A DNA stretch of 64,000 nt from Pseudomonas faucium (GCF_021602585.1 NZ_BQIP01000009.1:1-64000); one strand, 5' to 3'; positions 6,952-16,329 are shown, counted from the first letter of the stretch. Numbers and translations are program-made. The notes: generated by a model not told the origin, from the letters alone.

Positions 6952-9078
6952 ATGTCCCGTTCGTTCAAGCTTCACCCTCTGGCGGCCTGCCTGGCCGTGA
7001 GTTTCCCCGCCTTGGCCGACCAGCCGCAGCGCCCGGTGCTGGCACTGCCGTCCACCGCCATCACCGATACCCGCGATGACTCGCACATCGACCTGGCCAC
7101 GCCGACCCCGGCAGGTTCGCGGCTGAACCTCAGCGCCCTGGAAACCCCGGCCAGCACCAGCAGCATCAGCGCCGCAGAGATCGACCAGCGCAACAACCTC
7201 ACCGTGCAGGACGCCGTGACCCGCTCGCCCGGCATCACCTTCGTCGGCAGCCCGGGCGATGGCGGCACCGGCCTGTCGGCGCGCGGTTTCAGCGGGCATG
7301 GCTCGGTGATGACCCTGTTCGACGGCGCGCGCCTGTACACCGGTGCCGGCACCCAGACCTTCCCGGTCGACCCGTGGATGGTCGAGCGCATCGATGTGAT
7401 CCGCGGCCCGGCCTCGGTGCTGTATGGCGAGGGCGCTACCGGTGCGGTGATCAACGTCATCCCGAAAAAGCCCTTCGCCGGCGAGATCCACAACCACCTG
7501 CGCCTGGGCTACGGCTCGTGGGACCGCCAGCAGCTGGGCCTGGACAGCGGCGGCAGCCTGAGCGAGCGCCTGAGCTACCGCCTGACCCTCAACCAGCAGG
7601 CCGGCAACGGCTGGGTCGACCGCACCGACTCGCGCAGCCTTGCACTGAGCGCGGCGCTGCGCTTCGACGCCAGCGACGACCTGAGCTTCACCCTCGCCCA
7701 CGAGCGCGGCGATGCCCAGCCTGCCAACTACTACGGCACCCCGCTGATCGACGGCCACTACCGCAGCAGCCTGCGCAAGAAGAACTACAACATCCACAAC
7801 GATGTGCAGCGCTACCACGACGAATGGACCCGCTTCACCACCGACTGGGCGCTGAGCGACCAGGTCAGCGCCAGCAACCAGCTCTACTACATCAAGAGCC
7901 GCCGCCACTGGCGCAACGCCGAGGACTATAGCTGGGACAGCGACCGCGAGCAGCTGCTGCGCCAGAGCTACCTGGAAATCAAGCACAACCAGGAGCAGAT
8001 CGGCGATCGCCAGACCTTCACCTTCGACCACTCGCTGTTCGGCCTCGCCAGCAAGACGATGGTGGGCGCCGAGTACAACAAGGTACGCTTCAACGTCGAC
8101 AGCAACGCGCCGTACAACGACGTCGGCGGCGACTACATCGACCCCTGGCAGCCGACCCCGGGCTGGTTCCACAGCGACTCGCCCACGCGCCCGCAAACCC
8201 TGTCCACCACCCACACCTTCGCCCTGTTCGCCGAAAACCGCCTGCAGCTGACCGAGCGCCTGTCGCTGGTGACCGGCGTGCGCCGCGACCAGAACCACAT
8301 CGACCGCGACAACCTCACCAACGACACCCGCAGCGACCGCAGCCTGGATGGCGGCAACTGGCGGGCGGGATTGGTGTATGCGCTCAGTGACGACCTGTCG
8401 CTGTACGGCCAGTACTCCACCAGCGAGGATGGGGTGAACAACCTGATCAGCCTCAGCCCCACGCAGATGCACTACGACCTGACCGAGTCGAAGCAGACCG
8501 AGCTGGGCCTCAAGCAGCGCTTCTGGCAAGGGCGCGGCGAGTTGACCCTGGCCGCCTTCCACATCGTCAAGAAGAAGCTGCTGGTGGACGACCCGATCAC
8601 CCACGAGAAACAGCAGGCCGGGCAGCAGACTTCCGATGGCCTGGAGGCGACCCTGGAGCTGGCCCTGCCGCAGCAGTGGCAGGTTTCGGCCAACGCTTCG
8701 GTTGTGCGCGCCAAGTATGACGATTTCGACGAGATGGTCGGCGGCGTGCCCCAGGAGCGCGCCGGCAATCGCCCGGCCAACGTGCCACGGCGCACGGCCA
8801 ACCTGTGGCTGAGCAAGGGGTTTGGGCAGCAGGTGGAGGCTGGCATCGGGGCACGCTATGTGGATGAGCGCTATGCCAACACTGCCAATACCCAGAGCGC
8901 GCCGGGGTACACCGTGGTCGATGCCAACATTGGCTGGCAGGTGCTGCCGGATGTGCGCTTGGGGTTGCAGGTGAACAACCTGTTCGACCGCGAGTATGTG
9001 GCTTCGGCGTTCAGTGGCACGCAATGGATCATGGGGGTGCCGCGGTCGTATTTCGCCACGGTGGACTACAGCTTCTGA
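6952..9078 (+). CDS. TonB-dependent outer-membrane receptor under cobalamin riboswitch control
   Basis: Outer-membrane receptor of 708 aa. Signal peptide about 1-24, plug domain about 60-170 (VLYGEGATGAVINVIPKKP is a classic plug end), then a 22-strand barrel ending in the aromatic terminus FATVDYSF. The barrel resembles the siderophore-receptor (FhuA-like) branch more than BtuB. The ATG at 6952, with ggaaag upstream, starts the signal peptide; longer starts would run into the leader. The riboswitch points to corrinoid, cobalt or a related chelate as ligand. The ABC genes beyond the REP pair could be its inner-membrane partner. Confidence 0.88.
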   Translation: MSRSFKLHPLAACLAVSFPALADQPQRPVLALPSTAITDTRDDSHIDLATPTPAGSRLNLSALETPASTSSISAAEIDQRNNLTVQDAVTRSPGITFVGSPGDGGTGLSARGFSGHGSVMTLFDGARLYTGAGTQTFPVDPWMVERIDVIRGPASVLYGEGATGAVINVIPKKPFAGEIHNHLRLGYGSWDRQQLGLDSGGSLSERLSYRLTLNQQAGNGWVDRTDSRSLALSAALRFDASDDLSFTLAHERGDAQPANYYGTPLIDGHYRSSLRKKNYNIHNDVQRYHDEWTRFTTDWALSDQVSASNQLYYIKSRRHWRNAEDYSWDSDREQLLRQSYLEIKHNQEQIGDRQTFTFDHSLFGLASKTMVGAEYNKVRFNVDSNAPYNDVGGDYIDPWQPTPGWFHSDSPTRPQTLSTTHTFALFAENRLQLTERLSLVTGVRRDQNHIDRDNLTNDTRSDRSLDGGNWRAGLVYALSDDLSLYGQYSTSEDGVNNLISLSPTQMHYDLTESKQTELGLKQRFWQGRGELTLAAFHIVKKKLLVDDPITHEKQQAGQQTSDGLEATLELALPQQWQVSANASVVRAKYDDFDEMVGGVPQERAGNRPANVPRRTANLWLSKGFGQQVEAGIGARYVDERYANTANTQSAPGYTVVDANIGWQVLPDVRLGLQVNNLFDREYVASAFSGTQWIMGVPRSYFATVDYSF

Positions 9079-9094
9079 TTTGAGTTGATTGCAC

Positions 9095-9178
9095 TGGCCC
9101 CATCGCCGGCAAGCCGGCTCCCACAGGTCGCGTGCCCGACGCGGTCGGCGTGGGAGCCGGCTTGCCGGCGATAGGCCC
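9095..9178. repeat. Head-to-head REP pair
   Basis: Two inverted 'gccggcttgccggcga'-type REP copies follow the receptor gene. They separate it from the next transcription unit. Confidence 0.9.
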
Positions 9179-9216
9179 AGTACTGCCAACACAAAAACAA
9201 TTTTCACCTGTAAATC

Positions 9217-9239
9217 AAAAAGCTATAAGATAACGTTTC
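9217..9239. promoter_or_regulatory. Zur-box-like site upstream of the DUF1624/ABC/OprD set
   Basis: GCTATAAGATAAC at 9222-9234 matches 11 of 13 positions of the enterobacterial Zur core GTTATAWTATAAC as I recall it; flanks AAAAA and GTTTC match partly. It sits 35-57 bases upstream of the start codon at 9274, a good place for repression by zinc-loaded Zur. Read by eye only. Confidence 0.45.
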
Positions 9240-9273
9240 ATTTGACATTCATTCCTGCCTGCGACCCTCTTCC

Positions 9274-10437
9274 ATGACCAGCGCCGCCACCCCCACCCAG
9301 CTCACCCAGCGCCTGCAGAGCATCGACGCCCTGCGCGGCCTGGTGATCCTGTTCATGCTGCTCGACCACGTGCGCGAAACCTTCTTCCTGCACCGCCAGG
9401 TCAGCGACCCGATGGCCATCGACGCCACCGACCCCTCGCTGTTCGCCAGCCGCACCCTCGCTCACCTCTGCGCCCCAGTGTTCGTCCTGCTCACCGGCCT
9501 GTCGGCCTGGCTGTACGGCGAGAAGTACCCGGGCCGCAGCGCTGTCTCGGCGTTCCTGTTCAAGCGCGGCCTGTTCCTGGTGGTGCTGGAGTTCACCCTG
9601 GTGAACTTCGCCTGGACCTTCCAGCTGCCGCCCAGCGTCATCTACCTGCAAGTGATCTGGGCCATCGGCGTCAGCATGATCGCCCTGTCGCTGCTGGTGT
9701 GGCTGCCGCGCCCCGCCCTGCTCGCACTCGGCGCCCTGATCGTCGCCGGCCACAACCTGCTCGACGGCCTGCATTTCGGCGTGGAATCGGCGATGCATGT
9801 GCCGTGGGCGATCCTGCATGACCGCGGCTGGCTGGAAGCCTCGGAAAACCTGCGCCTGCGCACCTCCTACCCGGTGCTGCCGTGGATCGGCGTGATCGCC
9901 CTGGGCTATGGCCTCGGCCCCTGGTTCGCCCGTGGCAGCGATGCACAACAGCGCCAGCACCAGTTGCTGCTGGTCGGCATCATCGCCCTGCTCGGCTTCA
10001 TGGTGCTGCGCATGCAGAACGGCTACGGCGAATCGCCGTGGAGCGGCTACCCGACTTTGACGCAAACCCTGATGAGCTTTTTCAACATCACCAAGTACCC
10101 GCCTTCGTTGCTGTTCCTGGCCCTGACCCTGGGCTGCGGCCTGCTGTTGCTGCGCGCCTTCGAACGCGCAGGCCAGGCGCGCTGGATCAGCGCCCTGGCA
10201 GTGTTTGGCGCGGCGCCGATGTTCTTCTACCTGCTGCACCTGTACGTGCTGAAGCTGCTGTACCTGGCCAGCGTGGCCCTGTTCGGTCGCAACCATGGCG
10301 ACTACTTCGGTTTCGACGGCATCGGCGCAGTGTGGCTGACCACCGTGCTGCTGGCCGTGGCGCTGTACCTGCCGGTGCGCGGCTTCGCCCGGCTCAAGGC
10401 GCGCCGGCGTGACATCGCCTGGCTCAAGTACCTGTGA
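9274..10437 (+). CDS. DUF1624 / heparan-alpha-glucosaminide N-acetyltransferase-like membrane protein
   Basis: Polytopic membrane protein of 387 aa, about ten transmembrane segments. The N-terminal motif SIDALRGLVILFMLLDHVRE (residues 15-34) is diagnostic for the DUF1624/acyltransferase-3-like group. Members are predicted to move acyl groups across the membrane, but the bacterial proteins have no settled function. It is the first gene after the Zur-like site and overlaps the permease gene (GTGA), so it is co-translated with an ABC importer. That suggests a job linked to uptake, for example modifying a chelator; this is inference. Confidence 0.8.
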   Translation: MTSAATPTQLTQRLQSIDALRGLVILFMLLDHVRETFFLHRQVSDPMAIDATDPSLFASRTLAHLCAPVFVLLTGLSAWLYGEKYPGRSAVSAFLFKRGLFLVVLEFTLVNFAWTFQLPPSVIYLQVIWAIGVSMIALSLLVWLPRPALLALGALIVAGHNLLDGLHFGVESAMHVPWAILHDRGWLEASENLRLRTSYPVLPWIGVIALGYGLGPWFARGSDAQQRQHQLLLVGIIALLGFMVLRMQNGYGESPWSGYPTLTQTLMSFFNITKYPPSLLFLALTLGCGLLLLRAFERAGQARWISALAVFGAAPMFFYLLHLYVLKLLYLASVALFGRNHGDYFGFDGIGAVWLTTVLLAVALYLPVRGFARLKARRRDIAWLKYL

Positions 10438-11477
10438 AGCGCAGTTCACCCGGCATGCAGCCCCGTGTTGCCCTGCTGCTCAGCGCCCTGGCGCTGCTGA
10501 CCCTGCTGGCGGCCGTGCTGGCCGGCACCGCCATTGGCGAAACCGCGCTGTCGCCGCAGCGGGTCTGCCAGGTGCTGGCCAACCACCTGTGGCAGGCCGG
10601 CTACCCGCTCGACCCCATCGACGCCGGCATCGTCTGGAACTACCGCCTGCCGCGCACCCTGGTCGCCGCCGCCTGCGGCGCCGGGCTGGCGACCTGCGGG
10701 GTGATTCTGCAGGCGCTGCTGCGCAACCCGCTGGCCGAGCCCTACCTGCTCGGTTTGTCGGCAGGTGCCTCGACCGGTGCGGTGCTGGTGGGCCTGGTGG
10801 GGTTGGGAGGCGCGGCCCTGAGCCTGTCCGCCGGTGCCTTCATCGGCGCGCTGGCGGCCTTCGCCTTGGTGCTGTTGCTGGCCCGTGCGGCCGGCGCGGA
10901 TAGCCACAATGCCCAGGTGATCCTCGCGGGCATCGCCGGCTCGCAACTGTTCAACGCCATTACCGCCCTGCTGATCACCCAATCGGCCACCGCCGAGCAG
11001 GCGCGCGGCATCCTGTTCTGGCTGCTGGGCAACCTCAGCGGCGTGCGCTGGCCGTCGGTGTGGCTGGCGCTGCCGGTGGCGCTGTGCGGTTTGCTGGTGT
11101 GCCTGTGGCAGCGCCGGGCCCTAGATGCTTTCACCTTTGGGGCAGACTCGGCCGCCTCGCTGGGCGTTGCCGTGCGCCCCACGCAGTTGCTGCTGGTGAG
11201 CTGCGCGGCACTGGTGACCGCGGTGATGGTGTCGATCGTCGGCGCCATCGGTTTCGTCGGGCTGGTGATTCCGCATGCCTTGCGCCTGCTGCTCGGCCCC
11301 GGCCACAGCCGCCTGTTGCCGGCCAGTGCACTGGGGGGCGCGTTGTTCCTGATTGCCGCCGACGTGCTTTCACGCACATTGATCGCCGGCCAGGTGATCC
11401 CGGTGGGCGTGGTCACGGCACTGATCGGTGCCCCGGTGTTCGCGCTGATCCTGGTCAGCCGCCGAGGGCGCCCATGA
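10434..11477 (+). CDS. ABC importer permease, BtuC/FecD family
   Basis: Iron-siderophore/cobalamin-type permease of 347 aa, with about ten transmembrane helices. Typical segments are LPRTLVAAACGAGLATCGVI (about 66-85), NPLAEPYLLGLSAGAS (about 95-110) and FVGLVIPHALRLLLGPGHS near residue 280. I chose the GTG at 10434 overlapping the upstream stop; an ATG seven codons later (10455) is also possible. The ATPase gene follows with an ATGA overlap. No periplasmic binding-protein gene is present next to it, which is unusual for this class. Confidence 0.87.
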   Translation: MKRSSPGMQPRVALLLSALALLTLLAAVLAGTAIGETALSPQRVCQVLANHLWQAGYPLDPIDAGIVWNYRLPRTLVAAACGAGLATCGVILQALLRNPLAEPYLLGLSAGASTGAVLVGLVGLGGAALSLSAGAFIGALAAFALVLLLARAAGADSHNAQVILAGIAGSQLFNAITALLITQSATAEQARGILFWLLGNLSGVRWPSVWLALPVALCGLLVCLWQRRALDAFTFGADSAASLGVAVRPTQLLLVSCAALVTAVMVSIVGAIGFVGLVIPHALRLLLGPGHSRLLPASALGGALFLIAADVLSRTLIAGQVIPVGVVTALIGAPVFALILVSRRGRP

Positions 11478-12262
11478 CCGCTATGAACCTGCCGCACCTG
11501 GCCCCCCTCGCCTGCCAGGGCCTGAACTTTCAGCTGGCGGGCCAGCCGGTGCTGCGCGATATCGACCTCAGCCTGATAGCGGGCGAAACCCTCGGTATCG
11601 TCGGCCCCAATGGCTCGGGCAAGTCGTCGTTGCTCAAGCTGCTGGCCGGGCTGCGCACGCCGCACAGCGGCAGCGTGCAGTTGCTCGGCGAGCCCATCGC
11701 GCGCCTGCCCCGGCGGCGGATTGCCCAGGCCCTGGCGCTGGTCGAGCAGCAGGCCGACACCCTCGATGCCATCCGCGTGTTCGATGCCGTGGCCTTGGGG
11801 CGCACGCCGTGGCTGTCGGCGCTGGCGCCGTTTTCCAGCGACGATCACGCCATCGTCGAACAGGCCCTGGCCGACGTCGATGCCAGCCACTTGCGCACGC
11901 GCCTGTGGGGCGCGTTGTCCGGCGGCGAGCGCCAGCGCGTGCACATCGCCCGGGCCTTGGCCCAGCGCCCGCAAGTGCTGCTGCTGGACGAGCCGACCAA
12001 TCACCTGGATATCCAGCATCAGCTGAGCCTGCTGCAGCAGGTGCAGGCCTTGCCGGTAACCAGCCTGGTGGCCCTGCACGACCTGAACCAGGCACTGACC
12101 TGCGACCGGGTGGCGGTGCTCGACCAAGGCCGCCTGGTGGCCCTGGGCAAACCGCTGGAGGTGCTCACGCCCGAGCGCCTGCTGAGCACCTTCGGCGTGC
12201 ACGCCCACTACCTCACCGACCCCTTCGACGGCGCCCGCATCCTGCGTTTTCGTGCCCCCTGA
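11474..12262 (+). CDS. ABC importer ATPase, BtuD/FecE family
   Basis: ATP-binding subunit of 262 aa. Walker A GPNGSGKSS lies near residues 42-50, the signature LSGGERQRVHIARAL near 150 and Walker B VLLLDEPTNHLD near 172. The H-loop follows in VALHDLNQAL. Length and motifs fit the haem/siderophore/B12 importer class. It overlaps the permease gene by four bases and should form a two-plus-two complex with it. The substrate is not readable from the ATPase. Confidence 0.9.
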   Translation: MTAMNLPHLAPLACQGLNFQLAGQPVLRDIDLSLIAGETLGIVGPNGSGKSSLLKLLAGLRTPHSGSVQLLGEPIARLPRRRIAQALALVEQQADTLDAIRVFDAVALGRTPWLSALAPFSSDDHAIVEQALADVDASHLRTRLWGALSGGERQRVHIARALAQRPQVLLLDEPTNHLDIQHQLSLLQQVQALPVTSLVALHDLNQALTCDRVAVLDQGRLVALGKPLEVLTPERLLSTFGVHAHYLTDPFDGARILRFRAP

Positions 12263-12278
12263 CCCTGGAATTACCGCC

Positions 12279-13622
12279 ATGCCCCTGCGCCCCTGCGCCC
12301 TGCTGTTCGCCAGCGCCGTGTTGCCTGCTGCCGCGCTGGCCGACTCTGCGCAGTCGCAAAGCCGCGGGTTGCTCGAAGACAGTAGCTGGAGCCTGCTCAA
12401 CCGCAGCGTGTACGACCAGCGTGACTACAAGCACGGTGCGCGCAACGGTGCCGCACGCAACGCCTACAAGCCGCGCAGCGAGCGCAACGGCCTGGCTGGA
12501 GAATGGGCCTACGGCTTGATGGGCACGTTCCAGTCCGGCTTTACCCAGGGCCTGATCGGGGTTGGCGTCGATGCCCACGCCTACCTGGGCGTGCAGCTCG
12601 ACAGCGGCGGCGGCCGGGCCGGCAAGGCGCGCCTGCTAGGCCTGGACAATGACGGCCACCCAAAGCATGAATACAGCCGCGGGGGTGCGGCGGTGAAGTT
12701 ACGTACGTCCAATACCGTACTGTCCTACGGCGAGCAGCGGGTGAAGACGCCGGTGTTCAGCTCTTCCGACAGCCGCCTGCTGCCCGAAACGGCGACCGGG
12801 TTGTTTCTCGCCAGCAACGAAATCGACACGCTGAAGCTGGTCGCGGGCCACTTCAACGAAAGCACCGACCGCAACGCCTCGAGCCACGACCAAGGCTTCG
12901 TGGTGAACTACTCCAACGGCCGCCAGGGCACTGCCTTCGACCTTGCCGGCCTGGTGTGGAACCCAGGCGCCGCATTCAGCGCCAGCCTGTATACCTCCCG
13001 CTATGAAGACACCTGGAACCAGCACTACCTCGGCAGCACCCTGGCCCACGCCCTGGGCGCGCACCGCAGCCTGAGCCTTGACCTCAACCTGTACCGCACC
13101 ACCGACACCGGCAAGGCCCTGTCCGGGCGCATCGACAACACCACCTGGAGCCTGGTCTCGCGCTACAACCAGGGGCCGCACGGCTTCAGCCTGGGCTGGC
13201 AGCAGGTCGACGGCAACACACCGTTCGACTATGTGACCCGCGGGGCGATCTACCTGACCAACGCGGTGCAGATGTCCGACTTCAACGCACCCAACGAGAA
13301 GTCCTGGCAGGCGCGCTATGACCTGAACATGGGCGCCTACGGCGTGCCCGGCCTGAACCTGTCGGCGCTGTATGTGCGGGGTTTCGATATCGATGGCAGC
13401 CATGTCGACGCCAACGGCGGCTACGCCTACCTGGGCTATGGCCAGGGCGGCAAGCATTGGGAGCGGGACCTGGAAGCGCGCTATGTGGTGCAGAGCGGCA
13501 AGGCCAAGGGCACGACCTTTTCGCTGCGGCATAACGTGCATCGCGGCAATACGGCGCAGGCGGAGCTCGATGGCAACCAGCTCCGCCTGGCGGTGGAGTG
13601 GCCGTTGAGCGACGGGTTCTGA
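12279..13622 (+). CDS. OprD-family outer-membrane porin
   Basis: Substrate-specific porin of 447 aa with a signal peptide (cleavage near ALA-DSA, residue 22). The OprD signature includes GLLEDSSWSLLNRSVYDQRD near the mature start and the terminal strand QLRLAVEWPLSDGF. These 18-strand channels pass small acids, amino acids or chelates. Here the gene is the last of the DUF1624-permease-ATPase set, 16 bases after the ATPase. An OprD porin in a metal-type ABC operon suggests a small chelate as substrate, or a zinc-responsive porin if the Zur-like site is real. Confidence 0.88.
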   Translation: MPLRPCALLFASAVLPAAALADSAQSQSRGLLEDSSWSLLNRSVYDQRDYKHGARNGAARNAYKPRSERNGLAGEWAYGLMGTFQSGFTQGLIGVGVDAHAYLGVQLDSGGGRAGKARLLGLDNDGHPKHEYSRGGAAVKLRTSNTVLSYGEQRVKTPVFSSSDSRLLPETATGLFLASNEIDTLKLVAGHFNESTDRNASSHDQGFVVNYSNGRQGTAFDLAGLVWNPGAAFSASLYTSRYEDTWNQHYLGSTLAHALGAHRSLSLDLNLYRTTDTGKALSGRIDNTTWSLVSRYNQGPHGFSLGWQQVDGNTPFDYVTRGAIYLTNAVQMSDFNAPNEKSWQARYDLNMGAYGVPGLNLSALYVRGFDIDGSHVDANGGYAYLGYGQGGKHWERDLEARYVVQSGKAKGTTFSLRHNVHRGNTAQAELDGNQLRLAVEWPLSDGF

Positions 13623-13628
13623 GAGCCC

Positions 13629-13725
13629 TGTGGGAGCCGGCTTGCCGGCGATGAGGCCGGGCCAGACAACGCCATTTTGATGCGGCTGTTCGGGCCCTAT
13701 CGCCGGCAAGCCGGCTCCCACAGAG
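13629..13725. repeat. Head-to-head REP pair
   Basis: Two inverted copies of the 'gggagccggcttgccggcga' REP lie between the converging porin and alcohol dehydrogenase genes. They could serve as a bidirectional transcript end. Confidence 0.9.
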
Positions 13726-13757
13726 ACAGCATTGCAACACACTCGTGTGTGGGTGGC

Positions 13758-14768
13758 TCAACCCTCGAAGTTGATCACCATGCGGCCCTTGATCTTGCCT
13801 TCGAGCATCTCGTCGAAAATGGCGTTGATGTCTTCGATCGGGCGCAGTGTCACCTTCGGCACTACCTTGCCTTGCGCAGCGAATTCGAAGGCTTCGACCA
13901 GGTCCTGACGGGTGCCGACCAGCGATCCCACCACTTCGATGCCATCGAGCACCAGGCGCGGGATGTCCAGGCTCATGGCCTCGGACGGCAGCCCCACGGC
14001 CACCAGCCGGCCACCGGCACGCAGCGCATCAACCGCCGAGTTGAAGGCGCTTTTCGACACCGCCGTGACCACGGCCGCATGCGCACCGCCGGTCTTTTCC
14101 TGAACGATCTTGGCCACATCCTCGCTGCGCGGGTTGAGCACCAGGTCAGCGCCCATCTCGCGGGCGAACTGCAGCTGCTCGTCATTCACATCGATGGCGA
14201 TGACCCGGGCATTGAAGACGTTTTTCGCGTACTGCAGGGCCAGGTTGCCCAGGCCACCCAGGCCATAGATGGCAATCCACTGCCCCGGGCGGATATTCGA
14301 AGATTTAACCGCCTTGTAAGTGGTCACCCCGGCGCAGGTGATGCTGCTGGCTGCGGCAGAGTCGAGGCCGTCTGGCACTTTCACCGCGTAGTCGGCCACC
14401 ACGATGCACGACTCAGCCATGCCGCCGTCTACGGTGTAGCCGGAGTTCTTCACTTCGCGGCACAGCGTCTCGTTACCGCTGTTGCAGTACTCGCAATGCC
14501 CGCAACCCTGGTAGAACCACGCCACGCTGGCCCGGTCGCCCGGCTTGAGCGACGTCACCCCCGGCCCGACCTCGACCACCACGCCAATCCCTTCATGGCC
14601 TAGCACCACGCCGGTCTTGTCGCCGAAATCACCATTTTTCACGTGCAGGTCGGTGTGGCAGACACCGCAGCACTGCATCTTCAGCAACGCTTCACCGTGC
14701 GCCAGCGGCCTCAGTGACTTTTCCACCACCTCGACGCGGCGCCCTTTGGCAACAACTGCAGCTTTCAT
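13758..14768 (-). CDS. adhP: Zinc-dependent alcohol dehydrogenase, AdhP type
   Basis: Medium-chain alcohol dehydrogenase of 336 aa, oxidising primary alcohols or reducing aldehydes with NAD(H). Catalytic zinc ligands appear in CGVCHTDLH (about 34-42) and GHEGIG (about 58-63). The structural-zinc loop is [15 protein letters not shown] (about 90-104). The Rossmann motif [15 protein letters not shown] lies near residue 168. The length is complete, and aaggaggca precedes the start in mRNA sense. It is cytosolic and appears monocistronic. Confidence 0.93.
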   Translation of the reverse strand: MKAAVVAKGRRVEVVEKSLRPLAHGEALLKMQCCGVCHTDLHVKNGDFGDKTGVVLGHEGIGVVVEVGPGVTSLKPGDRASVAWFYQGCGHCEYCNSGNETLCREVKNSGYTVDGGMAESCIVVADYAVKVPDGLDSAAASSITCAGVTTYKAVKSSNIRPGQWIAIYGLGGLGNLALQYAKNVFNARVIAIDVNDEQLQFAREMGADLVLNPRSEDVAKIVQEKTGGAHAAVVTAVSKSAFNSAVDALRAGGRLVAVGLPSEAMSLDIPRLVLDGIEVVGSLVGTRQDLVEAFEFAAQGKVVPKVTLRPIEDINAIFDEMLEGKIKGRMVINFEG

Positions 14769-14864
14769 GAATGCCTCCTTGTCTACCTGAGTGAGCTTGA
14801 CTTGAAGGGTTCAGCATAGAGCCGATTTGCGCGAAGGGATTGCTTCAGGTCAAAAAGCGGCCGC

Positions 14865-15743
14865 TCAGTCAAGGCTCAGCCAGGGTTTGAGCGCTGGCCG
14901 GTTGGCCAGCACCAGCTGCTGCGCCTCGGGCCTGGCGTCGTGCATGCTCGGGTTCACGTGGAAGCGCCGCACCACATACTTGGCCAACGCCTGAGAGCTA
15001 GGCACCACCAGGTGGCCATCGAGCATGCCGAAGTCCACTTCGATGATCGCCTGCTGCGCATCCGTCAGCCGCTCGTCCGGCTTGAAGATCACATCGATCG
15101 GCGTGTTCCATTCCACATCGAGGTCCATGCCGTTTTCGGTCACTTCATCGCGTAACTCCGGCACACCACGGAAACGGCTGAGCACGAAGTCGCGGTACTT
15201 GCCGTTCTTCTCGCAGTACGCCCGCACATGCCAGCGCATGCCGGTGTAGACCAGCGTATGCGGCGCGATGGTGCGCCCTTCCAGCGCCGGGCTGTTGAAG
15301 GACACATAGTCGATGTCCAGGCGCCGCTTCTCGCGGCAGGCCTTGAGCAACGGGCGCAGCACCTCGGGCTTGACCGAGCGGTCCGGCACCTTGAGCACTT
15401 CGGTATGCCCGTAGGCCAGGGCCAGGCCTTCGATATGCGGCGCACGCTCGTTGTTCTGGTTGAGCAGGTCGAGGTAGGCGCTGGCGCTGTCATCGATGAA
15501 CAGCGGCTTGAACTGCCGGGTGGGCACGTAGCCTTTGATCTGTTTGTCGTAGACCAGGTTCTTCGAGGCGTAGTCGCTGATGTAGGTGTTGATGTCCTTG
15601 GACGCCTGCTGGCGGCTGATGCCAAAGCTCTGCATCAGGTGGTTGGTGGTCAGCCGCCCTTCCCACCACACCACCGTTTCGATCAGGCGGTAGCGCAGGG
15701 CCAGGTCCCAGCGGGTCTGTTCCATTCGTTGCGTGCGTTTCAT
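14865..15743 (-). CDS. WYL-domain transcriptional regulator (BrxR/CapW-like architecture)
   Basis: Regulator of 292 aa. The N-terminal winged helix holds RLTTNHLMQSFGISRQQASKD (recognition region about residues 31-51), followed by a WYL domain (about 115-200) and a C-terminal WCX-like part. This order, length and the phrase GISRQQASKD are typical of the BrxR/CapW group, which represses BREX, CBASS and other defence operons and is thought to sense nucleic acid or nucleotides. No known BREX or CBASS genes sit next to it. The group also includes core chromosomal genes, so a housekeeping target is equally possible. Confidence 0.82.
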   Translation of the reverse strand: MKRTQRMEQTRWDLALRYRLIETVVWWEGRLTTNHLMQSFGISRQQASKDINTYISDYASKNLVYDKQIKGYVPTRQFKPLFIDDSASAYLDLLNQNNERAPHIEGLALAYGHTEVLKVPDRSVKPEVLRPLLKACREKRRLDIDYVSFNSPALEGRTIAPHTLVYTGMRWHVRAYCEKNGKYRDFVLSRFRGVPELRDEVTENGMDLDVEWNTPIDVIFKPDERLTDAQQAIIEVDFGMLDGHLVVPSSQALAKYVVRRFHVNPSMHDARPEAQQLVLANRPALKPWLSLD

Positions 15744-16083
15744 CCAGGAGCCTGCGTTGTCTGATAAGTGCCATGACGTGTCGTCAAATCCTACGTGTCA
15801 GGTATGACGCGAAGCAAGTGATAACGCATGTGTAAAGTAAACGGACACATCCACTGCAACCCCAGCATCGCGCGATATCAGCGCCTTGAGCATCCCTAGG
15901 CCACGGCACTCGGCGGTTGTACCCCATACCGCGATATCAAAATGCCTTCTCCCTTTGATCACGACGCGCCATCGGACCTGTACCATTCCTTTACCTGTAC
16001 AAGTCACCATTATCGACATGTAATCTTAATGGACATATCTTCCTGCTTACCGGCACTAAGCCACTATTCAAGGAAGCCAAACC
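15744..16083. other. Intergenic region between the WYL regulator and the next gene
   Basis: These 340 bp contain two GCGATATC copies (near 15874 and 15932), in direct order, that could be regulator sites, and probably the promoters of the two divergent flanking genes. A minus-strand frame of 73 codons (15798-16019) lacks a good ribosome site and I do not call it. Confidence 0.4.
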
Positions 16084-16329
16084 ATGGAAGCGCTCGAAAT
16101 CATTCTGCTGGGCGTCACCGGCACCACACTGCTGGTGCAGGGCCTGCAGCACGCTCGCCTGGGCGATATCTGGACCCTGCTAAAAAGCGATCGCGACCTG
16201 GAACGCAGCGCGCGCATCCATGAACAGGAGAACACCGAGCTGCGCAGCGCCCTGCGCGCCGAACGCGAGCATGTAAGCCAGCTGCAGCGCCAGGTCCACC
16301 TGCTGATGGGGCTTATCCCCGAAGCCTGA
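16084..16329 (+). CDS. Small membrane-anchored coiled-coil protein (81 aa)
   Basis: Unrecognised. Residues 3-20 (ALEIILLGVTGTTLLVQG) form one hydrophobic segment, followed by a charged helix with heptad-like spacing from about residue 34 to 74 (rich in E, R, Q and L). This suggests a membrane anchor with a cytoplasmic or periplasmic coiled coil. The start is preceded by aaggaagcc. It stands alone between the WYL regulator and the 5'-nucleotidase. Confidence 0.75.
   Translation: MEALEIILLGVTGTTLLVQGLQHARLGDIWTLLKSDRDLERSARIHEQENTELRSALRAEREHVSQLQRQVHLLMGLIPEA

Noticed and set aside
6928-9207. 759-codon minus-strand frame opposite the TonB receptor gene
   Set aside because: Low-complexity composition rich in V, A, G and Q, crossing a REP pair; the receptor on the other strand explains the coding pattern.
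2344-13725. Pairs of REP sequences as CRISPR or IS ends
   Set aside because: They are the common head-to-head REP pairs of this genus; no target duplication or transposase is next to them.
15798-16019. 73-codon minus-strand frame in the gap beside the WYL gene
   Set aside because: No convincing ribosome site and no recognisable domain; kept only as a note in the intergenic entry.
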